A stretch of DNA of 64,000 nucleotides from Nocardioides sp. CFH 31398 (GCF_022436705.1 NZ_JAKUHT010000001.1:124001-188000), one strand, 5' to 3'; shown: positions 43,517 to 52,406, counted from the first letter of the stretch. Translations and numbers: made by a program. The notes: generated from the letters alone by a model not told the origin.

Positions 43517-44266
43517 TCACCAGGTGGCGCCGAGGGCCCGGCTGAGCTCCCGTGCGGCGTCGCGGCAGTCCGTCAGCGTCGCGGTCATCGCGGCCCGGTC
43601 CCACCGCGTCGCGGGTCCGGTGACCGAGAGGGTGGCGTGGACGTCGCCCTGTGCGTCGTGGACCGCGACGGCGAGCGTGTTGACGCCGGCGATGGTCTCG
43701 CCGAGCGCGGCGGCGTACCCGTCGGCGCGGCAGCGCTCCACCAGGCGCACCAGCTCGTCGGGCGAGGGCGGGTCGGCCGGGGTCAGCGTCGCGCCGTCGC
43801 GGGCGTGAGCCACCCGGCGTACCTCGTCGTCGGTGCGGGCGGCGAGCACCAGGCGCGACGGGGCGCCGCACCACAGCGGGAGCGGGCGGCCGATCTCGAA
43901 GGTCCGCCGCAGCTCGGAGCGCGACTCGACCTGCTCGACGTGCAGGATCTCGTCGCCCACCGGCATCGACAGCCCGACCGTCTCGCCGGTGACGTCGCGC
44001 AACCGGGTCATCATCGGGACCGCGACCGCGCGCAGGTCGATGCGGCGCCGGTACGCCGTCCCGAGCGCGAGGGTGCGGGGGCCCAGCGCGTAGGCGCCGG
44101 TGTGGTGCTTCTCGGCAAGGCCGACCTCGACGAGCCCGGCGAGCGAGCGCTGGACGGCGCTCTTCGACAACCCCGTCGTCTCCGCGAGCGAGCGGATCGA
44201 CTGCGACGGCTCGCCGCGGGCGAGCTCGTCGAGGAGCGCGACGGCGCGACGGAGCTGCTCGCTCAT
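43517..44266 (-). CDS. IclR family transcriptional regulator
   Basis: A 249-aa regulator: N-terminal winged helix (SQSIRSLAETTGLSKSAVQRSLAGL, about 20-50) and C-terminal IclR effector domain (about 80-245; ILHVEQVES, LPLWCGAPSRLVLA, GVNTLAVAVHD). ATG at 44266 is preferred over a longer start because AGGGAGGA lies 7 nt upstream. It is divergent from the MHS transporter and sulfatase, which are its likely targets through the GTCCCG repeats between the genes. Confidence 0.92.
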   Translation of the reverse strand: MSEQLRRAVALLDELARGEPSQSIRSLAETTGLSKSAVQRSLAGLVEVGLAEKHHTGAYALGPRTLALGTAYRRRIDLRAVAVPMMTRLRDVTGETVGLSMPVGDEILHVEQVESRSELRRTFEIGRPLPLWCGAPSRLVLAARTDDEVRRVAHARDGATLTPADPPSPDELVRLVERCRADGYAAALGETIAGVNTLAVAVHDAQGDVHATLSVTGPATRWDRAAMTATLTDCRDAARELSRALGATW

Positions 44267-44332
44267 GTCGGTCCTCCCTGCAGGGGTGCGCACGGCGTGC
44301 TTGACGCGGACGGCGGGTGGTCACAGTGTGGT

Positions 44333-44369
44333 GTCCCGCCAGACGATACGTCGTCCCGCTAAACGGGAC
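44333..44369. promoter_or_regulatory. Putative IclR-family operator
   Basis: GTCCCG-N5-CGGGAC is a perfect inverted repeat at 44353-44369, and a further GTCCCGC lies exactly 20 bp (two helical turns) upstream at 44333. It lies 24 bp before the transporter ATG and 67 bp before that of the iclR-type gene. Confidence 0.6.
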
Positions 44370-44392
44370 ACTAGCAGAACCCCGAGGTCCGC

Positions 44393-45742
44393 ATGAGCAG
44401 CACGGCCGCGTCGGTCGACACCGACGGCAAGGGCGAGGCGCCGATCAAGCGCGTTGCGGCGGCGAGCCTGATCGGCTCCGTCGTCGAGTGGTACGACTTC
44501 TTCCTCTACGGCACCATCGCCGGTCTCGTCTTCGCGACGCAGTTCTTCCCGACGTCCGACCCGACGACGGGAGCGCTGCTCGCGTTCACGACGTTCGCGG
44601 CCGGGTTCGTGACCCGCCCGCTGGGTGGCGTGATCTTTGGCCACCTCGGCGACAAGCTCGGCCGCAAGCCGATGCTCGTCGTGACGATGATGATCATGGG
44701 CGGCGCGACGTTCTGCATGGGTCTGCTGCCGACGTACGAGACCATCGGCATCGCCGCCCCGATCCTGCTCGTGGCGCTCCGGATGCTGCAGGGCATCGGG
44801 CTCGGCGGCGAGTGGGGCGGCGCCGTCCTGCTCTGCGTCGAGCACGCACCCGACCACCAGCGCGGCTGGTTCAGCGCCTGGCCGCAGCTCGGCGTCCCGA
44901 TCGGACTGCTGCTCTCGACGCTGTCGGTGCGCGGCCTCGGCTTCCTCGGCGACGAGGCGCTCGTGCAGTGGGCGTGGCGCATCCCGTTCCTCGCCAGCAT
45001 CGTCCTGGTCGGCATCGGTCTGTTCATCCGCCTGCGCATCGACGAGCCGCCGGCGTTCAAGAAGGTCGTCCGCGAGGACGAGCGCGCCGGCATCCCGGCC
45101 TTCGAGGCGCTCGTGAAGCACCCGAAGGCCACCTTCCTCGGCATGGGCGCCCGGATGAGCGAGTCGGTGACGTTCAACATCTACAACGCCTTCCTCGTCG
45201 CGTACGTCGCCACGCTGGCGCTGGCCCCGAAGGTCATCCTCGACGCGCTCATCGTCGCCGCGGTGGTCGGCTTCGCCGTGATCCTCGGCGCCGGCGCGCT
45301 GTCCGACCGGATCGGTCGCCGTCCCGTCTTCGCGCTGGGCGCCGGCATCGCCCTGGTCACGGCGTTCCCGATCATGTGGCTGGTCGACACGAAGGACCCG
45401 CTGCTCATCACCGTGGCCGTCGTCGTCGGGTGGGCCTTCGCGGCGTGCACGATGTTCGGCGCCGAGGGGGCGTTCTTCGCGGAGCTCTTCCCGACCCGCG
45501 TCCGCTACAGCGGCATGTCGACCGTCTACCAGCTCGGCGTGCTGCCCTCCGGCGCCGTCGCGCCGGTCATCGGGACGTCGCTGCTGGCGGCGTACTCCGG
45601 GGCGTCCTGGCCGATCGCCGTCTACGTCATGGCGATGGCCGCGATCACGCTCGTCTCGCTCGCCTTCCTGCCCGAGACCCGGTGGCGTGACCTCGACACC
45701 GAGGAGATCACCGACACCCGCGTGAAGGAGGCCGTGCGATGA
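44393..45742 (+). CDS. MFS transporter, metabolite:H+ symporter (MHS) family
   Basis: A 449-aa 12-helix transporter. SVVEWYDFFLYGT in helix 1, the GHLGDKLGRKPML loop 2-3 motif and LRMLQGIGLGGEWGGA in helix 4 are signatures of the MHS family (proline/betaine, shikimate and alpha-ketoglutarate symporters). It imports an organic anion or zwitterion with protons. Its stop overlaps the arylsulfatase start by 4 bp, suggesting it imports the sulfate ester or takes up the product. Regulated probably by the divergent IclR protein. Confidence 0.92.
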   Translation: MSSTAASVDTDGKGEAPIKRVAAASLIGSVVEWYDFFLYGTIAGLVFATQFFPTSDPTTGALLAFTTFAAGFVTRPLGGVIFGHLGDKLGRKPMLVVTMMIMGGATFCMGLLPTYETIGIAAPILLVALRMLQGIGLGGEWGGAVLLCVEHAPDHQRGWFSAWPQLGVPIGLLLSTLSVRGLGFLGDEALVQWAWRIPFLASIVLVGIGLFIRLRIDEPPAFKKVVREDERAGIPAFEALVKHPKATFLGMGARMSESVTFNIYNAFLVAYVATLALAPKVILDALIVAAVVGFAVILGAGALSDRIGRRPVFALGAGIALVTAFPIMWLVDTKDPLLITVAVVVGWAFAACTMFGAEGAFFAELFPTRVRYSGMSTVYQLGVLPSGAVAPVIGTSLLAAYSGASWPIAVYVMAMAAITLVSLAFLPETRWRDLDTEEITDTRVKEAVR

Positions 45743-47352
45743 CGCAGGCGACCCGTCCGGACATCGTCCTCGTCCTCGCGGACGACATGGGGTTCAGCGA
45801 CATCGGCTGCTACGGCGGCGAGATCGACACCCCGAACCTCGACCGCATCGGTCGCGAGGGCGCGCGGTTCACGCAGTTCTACAACACCGCGCGCTGCTCG
45901 CCGTCCCGTGCGTCGCTGCTCACCGGCCTGCACCCGCACCAGGTCGGCGTCGGCATCCTCAACTTCGACGACTCGCCCGACGGTTATCCCGGGGACCTCG
46001 CGGACGAGAGCGTCACCGTCGCCGAGGCCCTGCGCGACGCGGGCTACGCGACGTACCTGTCGGGCAAGTGGCACGTGGCCTCCGACATGGAGACGCCCAA
46101 CCACTCGTGGCCGACCCGCCGCGGCTTCGAGCGCTTCTACGGGACGCTCGAGGGCGCGGGGAGCTTCTACCAGCCGCGCACGCTGCACGAGCAGGAGACG
46201 AACGTCGAGGAGCAGGGGCTGGAGGACGACTTCTACTACACCGACGCGATCACGTCCGCGGCCGTCGGGTTCATCGACGACCACGCCGCCGAGCGCCCGG
46301 ACGACCCGCTGTTCCTCTACCTCGCCCACACCGCGCCGCACTGGCCGCTGCAGGCCCCGGCGGACGACGTCGCGGCGTACGAGGGGCGGTTCGACGAGGG
46401 CTGGGACGTCCTCCGGGAGCGGCGCCTCGAGCGGCTCGTGAAGGAGGGCATCGTCGAGCCCGACCAGGAGCTGGCCGCCCGCGACCCGCGGGTGCCCGCG
46501 TGGGAGGACGCCTGGGAGGACCCCGACCACCGTCGGTGGGACGCCGCCCGCATGGCGACGTACGCCGCCCAGGTCTCGCGCATGGACGCCGGCGTCGGCG
46601 AGGTGCTCGACGCCCTCGAGCGCCACGGCCGCCTCGACAACGCGATCGTCGTCTTCCTCTCCGACAACGGCGGCTGCGCGGAGGAGCTCGACCACGACTT
46701 CGTCACCGCGTTCGTGCCGATCAAGCCGACCACGCGCGACGGCGAGGAGGTCGTCGCCGGCAACGTGCCCGGGCTGATGCCCGGCCCGGAGTCGACGTAC
46801 CAGTCCTACGGGAGGGCGTGGGCGCACCTGTCGAACACGCCGTTCCGGGAGTACAAGCACTGGGTGCACGAGGGCGGCATCTCGACCCCGCTCCTGGTGC
46901 GGTGGCCCGCCGGGCTCGGCGGGGCCGGCGGGACGCTCGTGACCGAGCCCGCGCAGCTCGTGGACGTCCTGCCGACGTTCCTGGACGCCGCGGGGGCGCC
47001 GTACCCGACCGAGCGCGACGGCCACGTCGTCCCGCCGGCCGAGGGCGTCTCCCTGCTGCCGGCGCTGCGCGGCGGCACGGCGGGGGAGCGGGACCTGCTT
47101 TGGGAGCACGAGGGCAACTCCGCGATCCGTCGCGGCCGGTGGAAGCTCGTGCGCAAGCACGGGCAGGAGTGGGAGCTGTACGACGTCCCCGCCGACCGCG
47201 CGGAGGCCCACGACCTGGCCACCGAGCACCCGGACCTGGTCGCCGAGCTGTCCGCGGCGTACGAGGCCTGGGCCGAGCGGTGCGGCGTCATCCCGCACGA
47301 GCGGACCCTCGCGCTGTACGCGGAGCGCGGCAAGGGGCTGCCGCCGGAGTAG
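45739..47352 (+). CDS. Arylsulfatase (formylglycine-type)
   Basis: A 537-aa sulfatase of the alkaline phosphatase superfamily. The activation motif C53-S-P-S-R followed by ASLLTG marks the cysteine converted to formylglycine; D15 and D16 (LADDMG) and FLSDNGG supply metal ligands, and the SGKWHV lysine/histidine site is present. There is no signal peptide, so hydrolysis is cytoplasmic after uptake by the MHS transporter. The formylglycine-generating enzyme is not encoded nearby. It resembles AtsA-type enzymes in length. Confidence 0.94.
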   Translation: MTQATRPDIVLVLADDMGFSDIGCYGGEIDTPNLDRIGREGARFTQFYNTARCSPSRASLLTGLHPHQVGVGILNFDDSPDGYPGDLADESVTVAEALRDAGYATYLSGKWHVASDMETPNHSWPTRRGFERFYGTLEGAGSFYQPRTLHEQETNVEEQGLEDDFYYTDAITSAAVGFIDDHAAERPDDPLFLYLAHTAPHWPLQAPADDVAAYEGRFDEGWDVLRERRLERLVKEGIVEPDQELAARDPRVPAWEDAWEDPDHRRWDAARMATYAAQVSRMDAGVGEVLDALERHGRLDNAIVVFLSDNGGCAEELDHDFVTAFVPIKPTTRDGEEVVAGNVPGLMPGPESTYQSYGRAWAHLSNTPFREYKHWVHEGGISTPLLVRWPAGLGGAGGTLVTEPAQLVDVLPTFLDAAGAPYPTERDGHVVPPAEGVSLLPALRGGTAGERDLLWEHEGNSAIRRGRWKLVRKHGQEWELYDVPADRAEAHDLATEHPDLVAELSAAYEAWAERCGVIPHERTLALYAERGKGLPPE

Positions 47353-47373
47353 CCCCCTGGGCGCGGACGGTCC

Positions 47374-48156
47374 TCAGTCGGCAGGACGGCAGGGCCCCTC
47401 GCTCAGCCGCCGCAGGCCAGCGAGGTCGCCGGCGCCGAGGTCCAGTGCCCCCGAGGTCGGGTGCATGAGCTGCATCTCGTCGTCGACGTGGTCGAGGCCG
47501 AGGAGGTGCGCCACCTCGTGCATGTAGACGGCGACGCGCGAGACGGCGGTCCCGAAGCCCTCGACGAGGCGCGCGTCGAAGGAGAGGTCGAAGGTGATCT
47601 GCCCCGACACCCAGACCTCCTGACCCCGAGCGTTCACGACATACGTCGGCCGCGCAGCGCCGCCGCGGTCCGCCTGCCGACCCCACAGTGCGCCGTCGCC
47701 GTCCTCGCCCCACGTCACGAGGACCGGCTGGTCGGACCGCTCGCCGTACGTGCGGTAGGCGGGCCGGCTCACGGGACGGTCGAGCCGGAGGTCGAGGCCG
47801 GACGCCTCGGCGACGCGGTCGACCGCCGTCCTCAGGTCGCGCAGCGCACCCTCCGGCGCGTCGGTCGGGTTCCACACCATCTCCACCGGAGAGCACGGGT
47901 CCCACCGGGCCCCGGGTCGCAGCAGGGCGAAGAGCGCCTCGCCGCCCTGGAAGCCCCACCGACCGGGCGGCGAGTCGAGGAGGGCTCGTTGCTCGCGGTC
48001 GGACAGGGGATTGGACCGGGCCGGGGCGTACGACGGCTCCGAGGTCGCTGCCGTCGTGGCGTCTGGCCCGGCGGCCGGCTGCGCGGCCGGGCCGCCCGAG
48101 CAGCCCACGGAGGCGACGAGCACGAGTACGGCCGTGACGACCCCCCGAGTGCGCAT
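47374..48156 (-). CDS. Matrixin-like zinc metalloprotease lipoprotein
   Basis: A 260-aa exported lipoprotein with lipobox ASVGC (lipidated C19), a Ser/Ala/Pro linker and a C-terminal metzincin-type domain. The zinc motif HEVAHLLGLDH places ligands at H213, H217 and H223 and the catalytic glutamate at E214. A methionine-turn candidate (LMHP) follows. ATG at 48156 is chosen because it gives a normal signal peptide; the open frame extends further up without one. It converges with the sulfatase gene. Target unknown. Confidence 0.87.
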   Translation of the reverse strand: MRTRGVVTAVLVLVASVGCSGGPAAQPAAGPDATTAATSEPSYAPARSNPLSDREQRALLDSPPGRWGFQGGEALFALLRPGARWDPCSPVEMVWNPTDAPEGALRDLRTAVDRVAEASGLDLRLDRPVSRPAYRTYGERSDQPVLVTWGEDGDGALWGRQADRGGAARPTYVVNARGQEVWVSGQITFDLSFDARLVEGFGTAVSRVAVYMHEVAHLLGLDHVDDEMQLMHPTSGALDLGAGDLAGLRRLSEGPCRPAD

Positions 48157-48175
48157 GGGGCAGCCTACGGTTGCC

Positions 48176-49039
48176 CTAGCGATCGACCAGTGCGCCGATC
48201 GCGGTGTCGACCGCGACGGGTTCACGACCCAGCAGTCGGCCGAGCGTCGGGTCGACGACGTCGAAATCGCCGCGCCGGGCGGCGGCGTACATGCCGAGGG
48301 TGAAGTCGGCGGCGCCCGGCGGCATGCCGGCGGCGACGGCCTGCTCGCGCCACACGTCGTCCGGGACGACCACCCGGGTCACCGGGGTGCCGCTCAGCTC
48401 GCCCAGCCGGGCGGCGACGGCCTCGAGGTCGAGGGCGGCGCCGGCCGTGAGCGGCGGGGTGACGCCGTCCAGCGCCGGGTCGTCGTCGGTCAGGGCGGTC
48501 GCGGCGGCGGTGGCCAGGTCGGCGTGGGCGGTCCAGGAGACCGGACCGTCGGCGGGGGCCAGCAGCCTGCCGGTGCGCAGGGCGTCGCCCACGAACAGGC
48601 CGAGGGAGCCTGCGTAGAAGCCGTTGCGCAGCGCCGTGAACGGCACGCCGAGGCCGGCCAGGTGGGTCTCGGTGGCCGCGTGGACGCGCTGCGGGGCGAA
48701 GAGCGAGTCGGGCGAGGCAGCCTGGTGGCTGGTGTAGACGATCCGCTGCGCGCCCGCCGTCCGGGCGGCGTCGAGAGCCGCGGTGTTGGCCGCCAGCGCC
48801 GCCTCTCCGCGGATGGCGGCCGAGACGACGAGGACCCGGCTGGCGCCCTCGAACGCCCGCACGAGCGTGTCGGGGTCGGTGAAGTCGCCGGCTCGCACGC
48901 GGACGCCGAGCCGGGCCAGGTGCTCGGCCCGGTCGGGATCCCGCACGCTGACGCCGACCCGGTCCGCGGGCACGCGACGCAGGAGCTCCTGGACGACGAG
49001 CGAGCCGAGCCTGCCGGTCGCGCCGGTGGTGATGATCAT
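48176..49039 (-). CDS. NmrA/QorB-like NAD(P)-binding reductase
   Basis: An atypical SDR of 287 aa. The Rossmann motif TGATGRLG is at residues 5-12 and the IVYTSHQAA segment matches NmrA/QorB-type quinone oxidoreductases. ATG at 49039 is preceded by AGGAG with 5-nt spacing. It is divergent from the TetR-type gene with shared operator arms, the usual design of an oxidoreductase controlled by its own repressor, so it is probably induced by a quinone, aldehyde or other electrophile. Confidence 0.88.
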   Translation of the reverse strand: MIITTGATGRLGSLVVQELLRRVPADRVGVSVRDPDRAEHLARLGVRVRAGDFTDPDTLVRAFEGASRVLVVSAAIRGEAALAANTAALDAARTAGAQRIVYTSHQAASPDSLFAPQRVHAATETHLAGLGVPFTALRNGFYAGSLGLFVGDALRTGRLLAPADGPVSWTAHADLATAAATALTDDDPALDGVTPPLTAGAALDLEAVAARLGELSGTPVTRVVVPDDVWREQAVAAGMPPGAADFTLGMYAAARRGDFDVVDPTLGRLLGREPVAVDTAIGALVDR

Positions 49040-49062
49040 TGCTACTCCTATGGACGGATCGT

Positions 49063-49117
49063 TGCTAACGGCACCAGTGAACCTGTCGTTATCGGCGATC
49101 GCAAGGAGGCGTTAGCA
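49063..49117. promoter_or_regulatory. Divergent promoters with 8-bp inverted operator arms
   Basis: TGCTAACG (49063-49070) and CGTTAGCA (49110-49117) are exact inverted copies. Each arm contains a TAGCAN -10 box reading toward its own gene; on the plus strand TAGCAT ends 7 nt before the regulator GTG, implying a leaderless transcript. Repressor binding to both arms would shut both promoters. Confidence 0.55.
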
Positions 49118-49125
49118 TCGGAATC

Positions 49126-49830
49126 GTGAACGCGGCGACGGAGACCCCGGCCCGGCGGGCCGTGCTCGACGCGGCGGCGGACCTGCTGCGCGAGGTCGGC
49201 GCCGACGGCCTCACGACCCGCGCGATCGCCGACGCGGCCGGCGTCCAGGCGCCGACGCTGTACCGCCTGTTCGGCGACAAGGACGGCCTGGTCGACGCGC
49301 TCGCCGAGCACGTCATGGCGGCGTACGTCGCGGCCAAGACCGAGCGCGCGGCCGACGAGGAGGACGAGGACCCGGTGGTCGCGCTGCGGGACGCCTGGCG
49401 GGCGCACGTCGACTTCGGCCTGGCCAACCCGGCGCTCTACGCCCTGCTCGGGCGCCGTCAGGGCTCGGAGCGGTCCCCTGGCACGCTGACCGGGATCGAG
49501 GTGCTCCGCCGACGCGTGGGTCGGGTCGCCGCCGCCGGTCGGCTGCGGGTCGATGAGGAGCGGGCGGTCTGGATGGTCCACGCCGCCGGCCACGGGACGG
49601 TCCTCGCCCTGCTCGGCGTCCCTCCCGACGAGCGGGACCCCGGCCTGCCCGACGCCATGTACGACGCGCTCGCCGCGGCGCTGCTGCGGTCCGCGCCCGT
49701 CGTGGAGGACGCGACGCCGCAGGCAGTGGCCGTCACGATGGCCGCCGTCCTGCCCGACCTCGACGGGCTCAGCGCGGCCGAGCGGGCGCTGATGGCGGAG
49801 TGGCTGGGGCGCGTCACCCGGGTCCCCTGA
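49126..49830 (+). CDS. TetR family transcriptional regulator
   Basis: A 234-aa repressor. The N-terminal helix-turn-helix is clear: LLREVGADGLTTRAIADAAGVQAPTLYRLFGDKDGLVDAL (about residues 16-55). The ligand domain has an acidic stretch (ADEEDEDP) and is otherwise typical. GTG at 49126 is used without a close ribosome site; the only GGAGG is 16 nt away, which fits a leaderless mRNA. It probably controls itself and the divergent reductase. Confidence 0.9.
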   Translation: MNAATETPARRAVLDAAADLLREVGADGLTTRAIADAAGVQAPTLYRLFGDKDGLVDALAEHVMAAYVAAKTERAADEEDEDPVVALRDAWRAHVDFGLANPALYALLGRRQGSERSPGTLTGIEVLRRRVGRVAAAGRLRVDEERAVWMVHAAGHGTVLALLGVPPDERDPGLPDAMYDALAAALLRSAPVVEDATPQAVAVTMAAVLPDLDGLSAAERALMAEWLGRVTRVP

Positions 49831-49949
49831 CCCCGACGGACACCCTGCGAGACCGGCGGGCAAAAGACTCCCCACCGTCGGAGCCCGGCGCTACTGTGCC
49901 TCCGGCCGCACCGGGGGGTGCGTGCCACCGGTGCGAAAGAGGACTGTGC

Positions 49950-50570
49950 ATGGGACAGCTCAGGGCGGACGGTCGAGTGCTCCACGTCGACCTGCAGGGG
50001 GAGACGATCCGGGCCCGGACCGGCTCGATGGTCGCCTACGAGGGCAAGGTCGACTTCAAGAGCGCCGGCATGGGCGGCGGGGGCGGCTTCCGGGCCGCGC
50101 TCAAGCAGCGCGTGGCCGGTGAGGGCCTGTCGCTGATGGAGGTCAGCGGCGCCGGCCACGTGATGCTCGCCGAGGACGGCCAGTACGTGACGCGCGTCGA
50201 GCTGAACAACGAGACGCTCACCGTCGAGGCCGACTCCCTGCTCGCGCTGACCCAGGGCCTGCAGACCGACGTGAAGTTCATCGGCCTGCAGAACCTCAGC
50301 AACGGCCAGGGTGTCGCCACCACCGTCGTCAGCGGCAGCGGGGAGGTCGCGCTGCTCTCCGACGGGCCCATGATCGCGCTGGGTGTCCAGGGCGACGAGG
50401 TGTTCGTCGACCCGCAGGCCTACGTCGCCTCCCAGGGGAACCTGCAGATGAACCTCATCAGCGGCGTCAGCTGGCGGACCTTCGTCGGCGAGGGCAACGG
50501 GGAGGCGTTCACCCAGCGATTCACCGGCCAGGGCGTCGTGTTCCTCCAGCCGGCCGAGCGGGGTGCGTGA
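49950..50570 (+). CDS. AIM24 family protein, copy 1
   Basis: A 206-aa beta-rich protein of the AIM24 (TerD-neighbour-like, mitochondrial biogenesis AIM24) family. Repeating strands such as GEGLSLMEVSGAGHVMLAED and VVSGSGEVALLSDG, and the VFVDPQAYVASQGN segment near the C-terminus are characteristic. There is no signal peptide or membrane helix. ATG at 49950 has AAAGAGGA upstream. It leads three tandem AIM24 genes. Bacterial function is unknown. Confidence 0.88.
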   Translation: MGQLRADGRVLHVDLQGETIRARTGSMVAYEGKVDFKSAGMGGGGGFRAALKQRVAGEGLSLMEVSGAGHVMLAEDGQYVTRVELNNETLTVEADSLLALTQGLQTDVKFIGLQNLSNGQGVATTVVSGSGEVALLSDGPMIALGVQGDEVFVDPQAYVASQGNLQMNLISGVSWRTFVGEGNGEAFTQRFTGQGVVFLQPAERGA

Positions 50571-50571
50571 G

Positions 50572-51216
50572 ATGGAGAAGATCAACAGCAAGGTCGTCTC
50601 GGTCGAGGTGAACCAGATGTCCCGGTGGGTCGCCCGTCGTGGGGCGATGCTGGGGTACGAGGGCCAGGTGTTCTTCCGCCCCCTCGCCGGGACGGCGGGC
50701 CCGCGCGGCGGCATGGCCGGAGTCATGACCGGCATGCTCAGCGGGGAGGCCAACCCGATGATGGCCGCCGAGGGCCAGGGCTCGGTGCTCTACGGATACC
50801 AGGGCCTGCACGTGGACGTCGTCCAGCTGACGCCGCAAGCGCCCCTGACGATCGAGGCCGACCGCCTCCTCGCCTACGACCACTCCATCCAGCTGTCGCT
50901 GATGCAGATCGGCAGCGGCGGGCTGCGCGGCCTCGCGCAGGGCGCGATGACCGGGCAGGGCCTCGTGACGTCACAGCTCAGCGGGCAGGGCGCCGTCGCG
51001 ATCCTCTCCCACGGCGGGGCGATCCGGATGCCAGTCAACGGCGAGGTGTTCATCGACCCGCAGGCGTACGTCGCGCACCAGGGCAACGTCCAGGTGGAGC
51101 TGACCGGCAAGGTCGGTCTGCGGGACGCGGTCGGCCGGGGCAGCGGGGAGGCGTTCAAGCTGCGTCTCACCGGTCAGGGCGACGCCTACGTCCAGCCGTC
51201 CGAGCAGAAGTTCTGA
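50572..51216 (+). CDS. AIM24 family protein, copy 2
   Basis: A 214-aa paralogue of copy 1, with the same end block EVFIDPQAYVAHQGNVQVELTGKVG and LTGQGDAYVQPSE. A methionine/glycine-rich loop (MAGVMTGMLSGEANPMM) near residue 50 distinguishes it. The ATG is 2 bp after the copy 1 stop; an alternative GTG at 50563 would overlap copy 1 by 8 bp. Translational coupling suggests the products are made in fixed ratio and may assemble together. Confidence 0.87.
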   Translation: MEKINSKVVSVEVNQMSRWVARRGAMLGYEGQVFFRPLAGTAGPRGGMAGVMTGMLSGEANPMMAAEGQGSVLYGYQGLHVDVVQLTPQAPLTIEADRLLAYDHSIQLSLMQIGSGGLRGLAQGAMTGQGLVTSQLSGQGAVAILSHGGAIRMPVNGEVFIDPQAYVAHQGNVQVELTGKVGLRDAVGRGSGEAFKLRLTGQGDAYVQPSEQKF

Positions 51217-51231
51217 GCAGGGGGAGACGAC

Positions 51232-51996
51232 ATGCTGCAGCTCGACACGACGTACACGGCGGCGACCCTGCCGGAGAACGACAACGTGAACCCGTACGCC
51301 TTCAGCGTCGCGCTGAACGGCTCCTGGTTCATCTCCAAGGGCGCGATGATCGCCTACTACGGTCGCATCGACTTCGAGGCCGTCGCCGCCTTCGCGTCCC
51401 GCGAGGCCTGGGTGGCCGCGCAGTTCTCGAGCCCCATCTACGTGCAGGACTGGGTCGTCGCGAACGGTCAGGGCAAGCTCCTGCTCGCCGACCGCGGGTA
51501 CGACGTCAACAGCTACGACATCGACGCCGGCAACCTGACGATCAAGGCCACCAACCTGCTGGCCTTCGACGCCGGCCTCGAGCTGAAGCAGTCGATCGTG
51601 CCGGGTTTCGTGACGCTCATCGGGACGGGCAAGTTCCTCGCCAGCAGCAACGGCCCGGTGATCTTCAAGGAGCCGCCGTTCCGCGCCGACCCCGAGGCGC
51701 TCCTCGGCTGGGCGGACTGCCCCGCGCCGTCCCACCACCACGACGCGGCGTGGATGGCCGCGAACATGATGGCGGCCGCGCAGGGGATGTTCGGCCGGGT
51801 CTCCGGCGAGGAGCGTCAGTTCGACTTCACGGGCGCCGGGGTGATCCTGCTGCAGTCCAGCGAGACGACGCGGTCGGACCCCGCGACGCTGCGGCTGATC
51901 GAGTCGCAGGCCGCCGTCCTGCCGGTGCAGCAGAAGCAGACGCTGGCGCAGCGGCTCGCGGCCGAGGTGCAGCAGAGCCAGCAGCAGAACCGTTAG
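51232..51996 (+). CDS. AIM24 family protein, copy 3 (longer form)
   Basis: A 254-aa member of the same family. It is more divergent: strands such as QGKLLLADRGYDVNSYDID and VTLIGTGKFLASSNGPVIF are kept, but it has an extra C-terminal part including a histidine pair (PSHHHDAAW) and a glutamine-rich tail (QQKQTLAQRLAAEVQQSQQQN) of coiled-coil character. ATG at 51232 has GCAGGGGGAGA upstream. The three-gene order is recurrent in actinobacteria as far as I recall. Confidence 0.85.
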   Translation: MLQLDTTYTAATLPENDNVNPYAFSVALNGSWFISKGAMIAYYGRIDFEAVAAFASREAWVAAQFSSPIYVQDWVVANGQGKLLLADRGYDVNSYDIDAGNLTIKATNLLAFDAGLELKQSIVPGFVTLIGTGKFLASSNGPVIFKEPPFRADPEALLGWADCPAPSHHHDAAWMAANMMAAAQGMFGRVSGEERQFDFTGAGVILLQSSETTRSDPATLRLIESQAAVLPVQQKQTLAQRLAAEVQQSQQQNR

Positions 51997-52042
51997 CGCG
52001 ACGGGCGATGAGTTCCGCGCGCCGCCCGGGTCTGCCCCGCTC

Positions 52043-52399
52043 GTGACTGCCTACATCATCTACTTCAACCAGCAGTGGGTCCCCGACTACCCGGTCGAGG
52101 ACTTCGACGACATCGCGCGGGACTCGCACGCCCTGGTCGACCGCATGCAGGAGGCGGGCATCGTCCGCTTCGCGGGCGGGCTCGAGGAGACGCCACCGCG
52201 CGCGCACGCCGACGCGACCAGCGGTGAGCTCGTGATCGCGGACGGGCCCTACTCGCGTCCTGACGAGTGGGTCGGTGGCTTCACGATCATCGAGGTCGAC
52301 ACCGAGCGCGAGGCGCGGTACTGGACGGGTGCCATCGCCGAGGCGTGCCGGTGGCCGCAGGAGCTCCGCGCCTTCACCGACGGGTGGACCAAGGGCTAG
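52043..52399 (+). CDS. YCII-related domain protein
   Basis: A 118-aa protein of the YciI/DGPF dimeric alpha-beta barrel family. VIADGPYSRPDEWVGGFTIIEVDTEREA is the diagnostic segment, matching the DGPF group often annotated as PhnB-like or sigma-factor-associated. Enzyme activity is not established for this subgroup. GTG at 52043 has no clear ribosome site. It converges with rpsR, leaving 7 bp between stops. Confidence 0.85.
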   Translation: MTAYIIYFNQQWVPDYPVEDFDDIARDSHALVDRMQEAGIVRFAGGLEETPPRAHADATSGELVIADGPYSRPDEWVGGFTIIEVDTEREARYWTGAIAEACRWPQELRAFTDGWTKG

Positions 52400-52406
52400 G
52401 CCCTGG

